Source: Acidimicrobium sp.
GTDB lineage: Bacteria > Actinomycetota > Acidimicrobiia > Acidimicrobiales > Ilumatobacteraceae
Assembly: GCA_003535455.1 (NCBI GenBank)
Contig: DOHD01000046.1
Location: 2,832 to 8,038 of the forward strand
Length of the DNA stretch: 5,207 nucleotides
Direction: 5' to 3'
Shown: one piece after another, positions 1 through 5,207 of the stretch
How positions within the stretch are numbered: the stretch's first letter is position 1
Layout: every line of letters starts with the position of its first letter
Notes under the pieces: generated by a model
The model's input: only the letters and a program-made list of their open reading frames with translations
Databases searched by the model: none
Told to the model about the DNA's origin: nothing
Position numbers and translations under genes: made by a program

Positions 1-11
1 GTCGTGATCAT
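1..11 (-). other. possible first codons of a gene downstream of menB
   Basis: On the minus strand an ATG at 11-9 is followed by ATC ACG and then the window edge, 28 bases after the menB stop codon. The same frame is open upstream through an overlapping GTG inside the menB end, so the start cannot be fixed. Nothing is left to identify a product. Another menaquinone gene would be a natural neighbour, but that is only a guess from context. Confidence 0.2.
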
Positions 12-39
12 TGCGAGTTCTTGCGCGAGGTACGCAAGA

Positions 40-930
40 TCAGAAATGCCAGGGGTACTTCGACCAGTTGGCGTCACGCTTTTCGACGAACGAGTCGCGA
101 CCTTCGGCGGCTTCTTCGGTCATGTAGGCGAGTCGAGTTGCCTCGCCGGCAAAAATCTGCTGACCGACGAGACCGTCGTCGATTGCGTTGAACGCAAACT
201 TCAACATGCGTTGAGCCATCGGGCTTTTTGCGTTGATCTCACGAGCCCATTCGAGTGCGACTTTTTCGAGATCTGCATGATCGACCACCGCATTGACCAT
301 GCCCATGCGGTGGGCATCGTCGGCTGAGTATTCGCGGCCCAGAAAGAAAATTTCGCGCGCAAATTTTTGACCAACTTGACGGGCAAGATAAGCCGAACCG
401 AAGCCACCGTCGAAACTTGCAACATCTGCATCTGTTTGTTTGAACTTTGCATGTTCACGACTTGCCAACGTCAGGTCGCTGACTACGTGCAGACTGTGGC
501 CACCACCGGCGGCCCAACCGGGCACGACGCAGATAACAATTTTCGGCATGAAACGAATTAGTCGTTGCACCTCGAGAATGTGCAATCGGCCCGTGCTTGA
601 TTTGTTTTCGTCACCAGATTCGTATTGATAGCCGTCGCGACCGCGTATGCGTTGGTCGCCGCCGCTGCAAAAAGCCCAACCACCATCTTTCGGGGATGGA
701 CCGTTGCCCGTAAGCAACACACAACCGACATCGACCGTTTGGCGTGCGTGATCTAGCGCGCGATAGAGCTCGTCAACTGTGCTTGGTCGAAAAGCGTTGC
801 GAACTTCTGGGCGGTTGAAGGCGACTCGAACAGTGCCGTGATCTTTTGCCCGATGGTATGTGATGTCGCGAAACGAAAAGTCTTTGACTTGAGTCCATTG
901 AGATGGATCAAAAATCTGTGAAACGCTCAC
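40..930 (-). CDS. menB: 1,4-dihydroxy-2-naphthoyl-CoA synthase (MenB)
   Basis: MenB is a cytosolic crotonase-fold enzyme of menaquinone synthesis that closes the ring of o-succinylbenzoyl-CoA to give 1,4-dihydroxy-2-naphthoyl-CoA. The 296-residue product carries family signatures throughout: FNRPEVRNAFRP (38-49), GNGPSPKDGGWAFCSGGDQR (75-94), GWAAGGGHSLHVV with the oxyanion-hole glycines (138-150), and KQTDADVASFDGG (164-176). Asp167, Ser172, Asp174 and Tyr269 line up with Asp185, Ser190, Asp192 and Tyr287 of M. tuberculosis MenB at a constant offset of 18. Asp167 marks the bicarbonate-independent type; E. coli MenB has Gly there and borrows bicarbonate. The C-terminus ends WSKYPWHF, as expected for a full-length protein. 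The GTG at 930 is chosen because it lies two bases after the upstream sulfotransferase stop, gives a normal length, and no ATG is available nearby. There is no clear Shine-Dalgarno sequence, so translation is probably coupled to the upstream gene. Length and motifs match actinobacterial MenB closely. Confidence 0.95.
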   Translation of the reverse strand: MSVSQIFDPSQWTQVKDFSFRDITYHRAKDHGTVRVAFNRPEVRNAFRPSTVDELYRALDHARQTVDVGCVLLTGNGPSPKDGGWAFCSGGDQRIRGRDGYQYESGDENKSSTGRLHILEVQRLIRFMPKIVICVVPGWAAGGGHSLHVVSDLTLASREHAKFKQTDADVASFDGGFGSAYLARQVGQKFAREIFFLGREYSADDAHRMGMVNAVVDHADLEKVALEWAREINAKSPMAQRMLKFAFNAIDDGLVGQQIFAGEATRLAYMTEEAAEGRDSFVEKRDANWSKYPWHF

Positions 931-942
931 TCTTATATTGTG
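928..942 (-). repeat. 15-bp start-site motif, copy at menB
   Basis: The minus strand reads CACAATATAAGAGTG, ending in the menB GTG start. It matches the 15 bases ending in the sulfotransferase GTG (1746-1760) at 13 of 15 positions. The first six bases (CACAAT) resemble a weak -10 box six bases before the GTG, a spacing suited to a leaderless transcript. This copy also encodes the last residues and stop of the sulfotransferase, so chance is possible. Confidence 0.4.
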
Positions 943-1748
943 GCAGCGCGCGAGGCGAATTCGGGTCGAGAGTGCAAAAATTGTTGCTCCCACTGTGCGC
1001 TGGCGCCATCTGATTGTCGCTTGGTTTGTGGCTCGGGCACTTTGTCGATTGGCGTGTTGATGTGACTCATGATGCGACGAACTGTTGCATCCATATCGCG
1101 AGTCAGCTGTTCGTAGGTGACCAACAACGGGGTGATTGCCTGCGTGGCAAAATAAGCGTCCCAGTTCTTGTTGGCAGTCGAAATTGTTTCTAGCGCGACG
1201 ACGATTGCGTTCTCGTCGTAGACGGGTTCGCGAACAGCCGACATGTTGCTGTTCCATTGGTTTGACTGCTCGGCACGCACAAGTGAAATAGCCTGTCGCA
1301 CCTCGTTGTCGCGGGTGATTCGCACCCATTTGATCGGTGCGTTCCAAAAACTGGCGTCGATGCCGCGTTGCAACATGTGTTCGTCGTATTGATTGAAGTG
1401 CATCTTGATGCCGAACACACCGTTGCGAGTCGTATTGAGGCTGGCTGCGCGATTCAGATATGCACGCCACGAGGAATCTGTAAAATAATCGATGTTGCGC
1501 CAGGCGTTTCGACCGGTGACTTTTCGCACCGCGCCGATTACAGCGCCACGCATGTTGAGTTTGGGCAAATTATTTTCGTTGCGAAAATTGGTGAAGTTTT
1601 TCGTGTGAATATTCAGGTATTCCATCGGCATGCCGGCCATGTGCGTTGCTCGCAAGATCGAACAAAGCAGTGTCGAACCAGTTCGATGAACCGAGGCGAT
1701 TGCCAATAAGCAAGTAGTCGGGTAGTTCGACGCTTGATCTGACGGCAC
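933..1748 (-). CDS. Stf0-family PAPS-dependent sulfotransferase
   Basis: This 271-residue protein should transfer a sulfo group from PAPS to a hydroxyl on an acceptor. It closely matches the size and layout of M. tuberculosis Stf0 (267 residues, a trehalose 2-sulfotransferase). The 5'-phosphosulfate-binding loop is SVHRTGSTLL (19-28), where Stf0 has SQRSGSTLL. The catalytic Glu of Stf0 (Glu36, in PQE) corresponds to Glu43 in PME. A conserved GIKMHFNQ stretch is at 113-120, and the 3'-phosphate-binding region is VRITRDNEVRQAISLVRA (142-159). The C-terminal QWEQQF region also fits. The acceptor cannot be read from the sequence; trehalose, another glycolipid or a quinone are all possible. The start is the GTG at 1748, since no other ATG, GTG or TTG occurs in frame between it and the divergent gene. 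No membrane segment or signal peptide is seen, so it is probably cytosolic. It lies directly upstream of menB on the same strand with a two-base gap, so the two are probably co-transcribed. The protein is rich in asparagine, notably at residues 46-65. Confidence 0.88.
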   Translation of the reverse strand: MPSDQASNYPTTCLLAIASVHRTGSTLLCSILRATHMAGMPMEYLNIHTKNFTNFRNENNLPKLNMRGAVIGAVRKVTGRNAWRNIDYFTDSSWRAYLNRAASLNTTRNGVFGIKMHFNQYDEHMLQRGIDASFWNAPIKWVRITRDNEVRQAISLVRAEQSNQWNSNMSAVREPVYDENAIVVALETISTANKNWDAYFATQAITPLLVTYEQLTRDMDATVRRIMSHINTPIDKVPEPQTKRQSDGASAQWEQQFLHSRPEFASRAATI

Positions 1749-1760
1749 GCTTATATTCTG
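1746..1760 (-). repeat. 15-bp start-site motif, copy at the sulfotransferase gene
   Basis: The minus strand reads CAGAATATAAGCGTG, ending in the sulfotransferase GTG start, and differs from the menB copy (928-942) at only two positions. CAGAAT lies six bases before the GTG, where a -10 box for a leaderless message would sit. No Shine-Dalgarno sequence precedes this GTG, which makes a leaderless or non-canonical start more plausible here. Confidence 0.4.
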
Positions 1761-1821
1761 ACAGGTCGCACTGATAGCGTCGTGGCTTGATAATTGACCA
1801 AAAATACAACGGAGCGAAAAG
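1749..1821. promoter_or_regulatory. divergent promoter region between sulfotransferase and aldehyde dehydrogenase genes
   Basis: These 73 bases separate the two divergent starts, so promoters for both units should lie here. On the plus strand GATAAT (1789-1794) is a fair -10 box that would place transcription start near 1801, but its -35 partner is weak (GTCGCA at 1765-1770). CTGACA at 1758-1763 resembles a -35 box but is about 25 bases away, which is too far. An imperfect palindrome, TTGATAATTGACCAA (1787-1801), overlaps the -10 box and could bind a regulator. On the minus strand the best candidate is the CAGAAT motif directly before the GTG. The control function is inferred from position; the individual boxes are weak. 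Confidence 0.5.
1811..1814 (+). promoter_or_regulatory. ribosome binding site of the aldehyde dehydrogenase gene
   Basis: GGAG lies seven bases before the ATG at 1822. This is a standard Shine-Dalgarno match and spacing, and it fixes the start. It contrasts with the sulfotransferase, menB and aldolase-family genes, which have no evident site. Confidence 0.75.
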
Positions 1822-3318
1822 ATGACCGATCTACTTAGTCGAGAAGAATGGACAAAGCGTGCAGCGCAAAAAGTATCGCGTACGAAACTATTTATAGACG
1901 GCAAGTTCGTAGACGCCGCGAGTGGCAAGACATTCGAATCGGTTAATCCGCGCGACAACACTGTGGTGGCCAATGTTGCCGAGGGCGACAAGCAAGACAT
2001 CGATCGCGCGGTGGCGGCAGCCCGCAAATCGTTCAGCAACGGTGTGTGGAGCGAAATGGCGCCACTTGAACGCAAAAATATTATGTTGCGTTGGGTCGAA
2101 TTGATGCGCGAAAATATTTTTGAGCTGGCATTGCTCGAGACGATGGATGTCGGCAAGCCGATTGGCGACTCGGTGAATGTCGATATTGCTTCGGCGGCCA
2201 ACAATCTGCAATGGTTCGCCGAAACGATCGACAAAATGTATGGCCAAGTTGCACCAGTGCCGCGCGATGCCGTCGCCTTGATCGAACGCGAGCCACTCGG
2301 CGTCGTCGGCGCGGTCGTGCCATGGAATTATCCGTTGATTATTTCTTCATGGAAAGTCGGCGCAGCGCTGGCAGGCGGTAACTCTGTCGTGCTCAAGCCC
2401 GCCGAACAGTCGCCGTTGTCGGCGTTGTTTTTTGCCGAACTTGGTTCGCAAGCAGGTTTGCCAGACGGCGTGTTGAACGTCGTGCCGGGTTTTGGACCAA
2501 CTGCTGGTGCCGCGCTTGGCCGACACATGGATGTCGACAAACTCGCATTCACTGGTTCAACCGAAGTAGGTAGATATTTCTTGACATACGCGGCCGAGAG
2601 CAACGGCAAATCTGTCTCGCTTGAACTCGGTGGCAAGACACCACAAATTGTTCTGAGTGATTGCGCAGATTTAGACGCGGCAGCCTCGTCGATCGCCTGG
2701 GGTGTTTTCTATAATTCGGGACAAACCTGTCACGCGGGCACGCGACTGGTCGTTGAAAAAGCGGTCGAAGACGAATTGCTCGAAAAAATCACGAATGTAG
2801 GCAAGTCGATTCAGCCGGGTGACCCCTACGACCCGACCACCGCAATGGGCACGATTGTTGACAAAACACAATTTGAACGCGTGCTCGGTTATATCGATAT
2901 TGGCAAAAACGAAGGCGCGAAAGTATTTTCGGGTGGCGAAAAAGCCGAACCTGTCAAAGGTGGCGTCTATATCAAACCAACCGTATTTCAAAATGTAAAA
3001 CCCGGAATGCGTATCGAGCGCGAAGAAATTTTCGGACCAGTGTTGGCCTCGATTGCTGTTGAAAGCGCAGATGAGGCCGTGCGAATCGCCAACGACACGC
3101 AATATGGCCTGGCCTCGGCAATTTGGACTCGCGACATCACCAAAGCCCATCGCATCGCCCGCAAATTGCGCACGGGCACGGTTTGGGTGAATACTTTCGA
3201 CAAGGGTTCAATCACGACACCGTTCGGCGGGTTCAAACAATCGGGCACGGGTCGAGATCGCTCGATGCATTCAATAGAGGGTTACACCAATCTCAAGACG
3301 ACTTGGATTCAACTATGA
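1822..3318 (+). CDS. NAD(P)-dependent aldehyde dehydrogenase, PuuC-like
   Basis: This complete 498-residue enzyme of the aldehyde dehydrogenase superfamily oxidises an aldehyde to a carboxylic acid with NAD(P)+ in the cytosol. Visible landmarks are the oxyanion/cofactor motif VPWNYP (166-171, Asn169), the cofactor-binding Lys192 in LKPAE, the Rossmann loop FTGST (243-247), the general base Glu268 in LELGG, the nucleophile Cys303 in SGQTCHAG, EEIFGPV (401-407, Glu402), and PFGGFKQSGTGRD (467-479). Overall length and the C-terminal stretch from WVNTFDKG to LKTTWI resemble E. coli PuuC (gamma-glutamyl-gamma-aminobutyraldehyde dehydrogenase). PuuC relatives act on many aldehydes, however, and no other putrescine-pathway gene is present, so the substrate is open. 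All catalytic residues are intact. The ATG at 1822 is supported by GGAG seven bases upstream. It is the first gene of the plus-strand unit, and its stop overlaps the next start. Confidence 0.93.
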   Translation: MTDLLSREEWTKRAAQKVSRTKLFIDGKFVDAASGKTFESVNPRDNTVVANVAEGDKQDIDRAVAAARKSFSNGVWSEMAPLERKNIMLRWVELMRENIFELALLETMDVGKPIGDSVNVDIASAANNLQWFAETIDKMYGQVAPVPRDAVALIEREPLGVVGAVVPWNYPLIISSWKVGAALAGGNSVVLKPAEQSPLSALFFAELGSQAGLPDGVLNVVPGFGPTAGAALGRHMDVDKLAFTGSTEVGRYFLTYAAESNGKSVSLELGGKTPQIVLSDCADLDAAASSIAWGVFYNSGQTCHAGTRLVVEKAVEDELLEKITNVGKSIQPGDPYDPTTAMGTIVDKTQFERVLGYIDIGKNEGAKVFSGGEKAEPVKGGVYIKPTVFQNVKPGMRIEREEIFGPVLASIAVESADEAVRIANDTQYGLASAIWTRDITKAHRIARKLRTGTVWVNTFDKGSITTPFGGFKQSGTGRDRSMHSIEGYTNLKTTWIQL

Positions 3319-4241
3319 GCAAAACAACGCCAAGAAATTGCGGTTTCATCGGACTGGGACATCTCGGTGTTTATTTGGCGGCAAGTTTGTTGCGCGCTGG
3401 GCACAATGTCACGATAAATGATCTGAATAAATCGCTTGGCGAAGGATTAATCGCCAAGGGAGCAAAGTGGGCTAATAATGCCAAAGAAGTTGCGCAAGCA
3501 TCTGAAGTCGTGTTCACGTGCTTGCCGTCACCACGAGCGATCGATGCCGTCGTCGACGGTGAGAACGGTGTGTTTTGTGGTTTGGCAAAAGGCGCCACGT
3601 GGATCGACATGAGCACGAATGATCGCAGTGAGACTTTGCGTCTTGGTGAAATCGCCAACAAGTTGGGTTTCAACTCGCTTGAATCGCCGGTTACCGGTGG
3701 CGTGCACAAAGCGGCCGAAGGCGACATCACGGTGTTGGTGGGTGGCGACCCCAAAATTTTTGCGGCGCACAAAGAGTTGCTCGAGGCAATGGGTAAGCCC
3801 GTTATCTATGTCGGTGAACTCGGCAGCGCCGCGGTTATCAAAGTAATCACGAACATGCTTGCGTTCATTCATCTGGTGGCGTGCGGCGAAGCGTTGATGC
3901 TCGCGAAAAAAGGCGGCATCGATCTCGGCGTCGCGTTCGAAGTGATCAAAAACAGTTCAGGCAACAGTTTTGTTCACGAAACCGAAGGCCAAGTTATTCT
4001 CAACGGTAGTTACGACATCGGCTTCACGATGGATCTCGCGCTAAAAGACATGGGATTCGCGATGGAATACGGTCGCAAGTTTGGTGTGCCGCTCGATGTG
4101 GCAAGCACCGTGCAACAAGCGTTCGTGCGTGCCAAATCTCAATATGGTGGCGAGGCGTGGTCGACTCAAGTCGTGAAGTTGCTCGAAGATGCACTTGGCA
4201 CAGATTTGCGCGCACCTGGGTTTCCGGCCAGATTGCAATAG
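3315..4241 (+). CDS. NAD(P)-dependent beta-hydroxyacid dehydrogenase (3-hydroxyisobutyrate dehydrogenase family)
   Basis: This 308-residue cytosolic oxidoreductase should interconvert a 3-hydroxyacid and its oxo or semialdehyde form with NAD(P). The N-terminal Rossmann domain begins GFIGLGHLG (10-18), the GxGxxG dinucleotide loop. Asp36 at the end of the second strand (INDLN, 34-38) suggests NAD rather than NADP, though weakly. The substrate-loop motif, usually DxPVSGG, reads ESPVTGG (123-129). The catalytic lysine is Lys176 in AAVIKVITN, with the conserved Asn180, and LALKDMGFA (241-249) is the family's C-terminal KD motif. The ATG at 3315 overlaps the preceding TGA as ATGA, which implies translational coupling; no strong ribosome site is present. 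Members include 3-hydroxyisobutyrate, tartronate semialdehyde, threonate and sulfolactaldehyde enzymes, and the substrate cannot be chosen from these motifs. The ALDH and aldolase neighbours suggest a short-chain hydroxyacid or polyol catabolic step. Confidence 0.9.
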   Translation: MSKTTPRNCGFIGLGHLGVYLAASLLRAGHNVTINDLNKSLGEGLIAKGAKWANNAKEVAQASEVVFTCLPSPRAIDAVVDGENGVFCGLAKGATWIDMSTNDRSETLRLGEIANKLGFNSLESPVTGGVHKAAEGDITVLVGGDPKIFAAHKELLEAMGKPVIYVGELGSAAVIKVITNMLAFIHLVACGEALMLAKKGGIDLGVAFEVIKNSSGNSFVHETEGQVILNGSYDIGFTMDLALKDMGFAMEYGRKFGVPLDVASTVQQAFVRAKSQYGGEAWSTQVVKLLEDALGTDLRAPGFPARLQ

Positions 4242-4251
4242 CATTTCAGTC

Positions 4252-4986
4252 ATGCCAACCGAGCAACAAGCTCGTTTAGATTTGACGGTCGCTCTGCGTT
4301 GGGCGGCGCGATTGAACTATCACGAAGCCGTGGCGAATCATTTCAGTGTCGCTATTTCTGATGATGGTCAGAAGTTTTTGATTAATCCGGCTGGCCGACA
4401 TTTTTCGCAAATGCGGGTGAGTGATCTGGCGCTGTTGGATGCGAGCAAGAGCGACTTTGGGTTGACCAAAGACAAAAAAGTAGACCCAACCGCGATCAAT
4501 CTGCATGGACAAATTCATCGGTTGGTGCCAGATGCCAAATGCATTTTGCACACCCATATGCCGTATACGACGGCGCTGGCATGTTTAAAGAACTTCGAGT
4601 TCTTGATGCTCGATCAGAATGCTTGTCGTTTCTACAATCGCATCGCATATGACCGTGACTATGCAGGCATGGCCCTAGAAGTTGGCGAAGGCGAAAGAGT
4701 CGCCAACGTCTTGGGTAAATCGCGAAGCGTTTTGTTTCTGGCAAATCACGGCGTGATCGTCGTCGGCAAGTCGGTTGCCGAGGCGTTCGACGAGCTTTAC
4801 TATCTAGAAAAAGCTTCGCAATTGCAGGTGCTCGCTCTGTCGACTCAGCGAGAGCTCGCGTTGATCGACGACGAAACAGCATCGATGGTCTGTAAACAAT
4901 GGCTAGAGTATCCGAATGCTGCTGAATATCATTTGGCGGCGATGACCGAGATTCTTGATCAAGAGTCTCGTGACTACCGAAACTAA
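4252..4986 (+). CDS. class II aldolase/adducin-family protein, lacking the usual catalytic Glu
   Basis: This 244-residue single-domain protein has the class II aldolase (FucA/adducin) fold. Its divalent-metal ligands are His100 and His102 in LHTHMPY and His166 in LANHGVIVVG. The phosphate/substrate loop appears as NHFSVA (29-34) and INPAGRHF (44-51). In FucA-type aldolases a catalytic Glu sits four residues before a conserved His (SSExxxH). Here the stretch is PTAINLH (79-85), with Ala81 in place of Glu. This resembles the adducin-like bacterial branch, whose chemistry is mostly unknown, so aldol cleavage should not be assumed. The metal site is intact, so some metal-dependent activity remains likely. 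The ATG at 4252 starts ten bases after the previous stop. No Shine-Dalgarno site is visible, so translation probably depends on coupling. An earlier in-frame ATG at 4189 would add 21 residues that overlap the preceding gene and do not look family-like. Confidence 0.87.
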   Translation: MPTEQQARLDLTVALRWAARLNYHEAVANHFSVAISDDGQKFLINPAGRHFSQMRVSDLALLDASKSDFGLTKDKKVDPTAINLHGQIHRLVPDAKCILHTHMPYTTALACLKNFEFLMLDQNACRFYNRIAYDRDYAGMALEVGEGERVANVLGKSRSVLFLANHGVIVVGKSVAEAFDELYYLEKASQLQVLALSTQRELALIDDETASMVCKQWLEYPNAAEYHLAAMTEILDQESRDYRN

Positions 4987-4990
4987 TTTC

Positions 4991-4996
4991 GAAAGG
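4991..4996 (+). promoter_or_regulatory. ribosome binding site of the alcohol dehydrogenase gene
   Basis: GAAAGG ends eight bases before the GTG at 5005. It supports GTG as the start, together with the in-frame TGA at 5002-5004 that excludes any earlier start. Confidence 0.65.
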
Positions 4997-5004
4997 CTCA
5001 TTGA

Positions 5005-5207
<203 letters not shown>

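Noticed and set aside
931..1470. Upstream extension of the menB frame by 180 codons
   Set aside because: It overlaps the sulfotransferase in another frame and has no MenB-like content; menB is complete from the GTG at 930.
1570..1809. A 79-codon minus-strand frame over the sulfotransferase start, considered as a frameshifted N-terminus
   Set aside because: The sulfotransferase already has a normal length and an intact PAPS loop from the GTG at 1748, so no extra N-terminus is needed.
933..2234. A minus-strand frame of 433 codons running from the aldehyde dehydrogenase region into the sulfotransferase
   Set aside because: Only the part from 1748 down matches a protein family. The part over 1822-2234 is the antisense of an intact dehydrogenase and low in family-like motifs, so it is a shadow frame.
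2671..3150. Long open frames antisense to the aldehyde dehydrogenase and hydroxyacid dehydrogenase genes
   Set aside because: They have no recognisable domains and run opposite strongly conserved genes; they follow from codon bias.
1822..3318. Assignment as PuuC of putrescine catabolism
   Set aside because: Similarity is clear, but no other puu gene is present and the subfamily has broad substrates, so no gene symbol was given.
3315..4986. Threonate/erythronate pathway (LtnD-OtnK-OtnC) or sulfolactaldehyde reduction (YihU-like)
   Set aside because: Both use enzymes of these families, but the OtnK kinase and any sulfosugar genes are missing from the window and the aldolase-family protein lacks the usual catalytic Glu. 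They remain hypotheses only.

Overview
The window reads as ordinary bacterial chromosome of medium G+C (about half by eye), with short intergenic gaps and GTG starts. The best taxonomic clue is MenB. It has the long actinobacterial form, with the Asp-type (bicarbonate-independent) active site of Mycobacterium tuberculosis MenB, and it sits beside a sulfotransferase of the mycobacterial Stf0 family. I infer an actinobacterium. A medium-G+C acidimicrobiia-like lineage would fit, but the sequence alone does not prove it.

Layout. Positions 1-1748 are a minus-strand unit: a Stf0-type sulfotransferase (933-1748) followed two bases later by menB (40-930), with perhaps the first codons of a further gene at 1-11. 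A 73-bp divergent control region (1749-1821) separates it from a plus-strand unit: a PuuC-like aldehyde dehydrogenase (1822-3318), a 3-hydroxyisobutyrate-dehydrogenase-family oxidoreductase (3315-4241, ATGA overlap), a class II aldolase/adducin-family protein (4252-4986), and the first 42 codons of a zinc alcohol dehydrogenase (from 5005). There is no gene-free stretch over 300 bases and no RNA gene, insertion sequence or CRISPR array.

How the genes work together. menB makes the naphthoquinone ring of menaquinone. The coupled sulfotransferase could modify a lipid or a quinone, but its acceptor is unknown. The plus-strand unit combines two alcohol/hydroxyacid oxidoreductases, one aldehyde oxidoreductase and an aldolase-fold protein. 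This looks like a catabolic route that oxidises an alcohol or polyol through an aldehyde to an acid; the substrate cannot be named from the sequence.

The most unusual signal is at the right end. The alcohol dehydrogenase matches its family up to the CHSD zinc motif, then stops making sense at about 5125-5132. From there to the end, the opposite strand encodes a clean PD40/OmpA-type beta-propeller repeat (HPALSPDG...LYFSSNR...GGFDI). The two pieces meet in opposite orientation at the 8-bp palindrome GATATATC. I read this as a chimeric join, most likely an assembly or amplification artefact, so the last ~80 bases should not be trusted as part of this locus.
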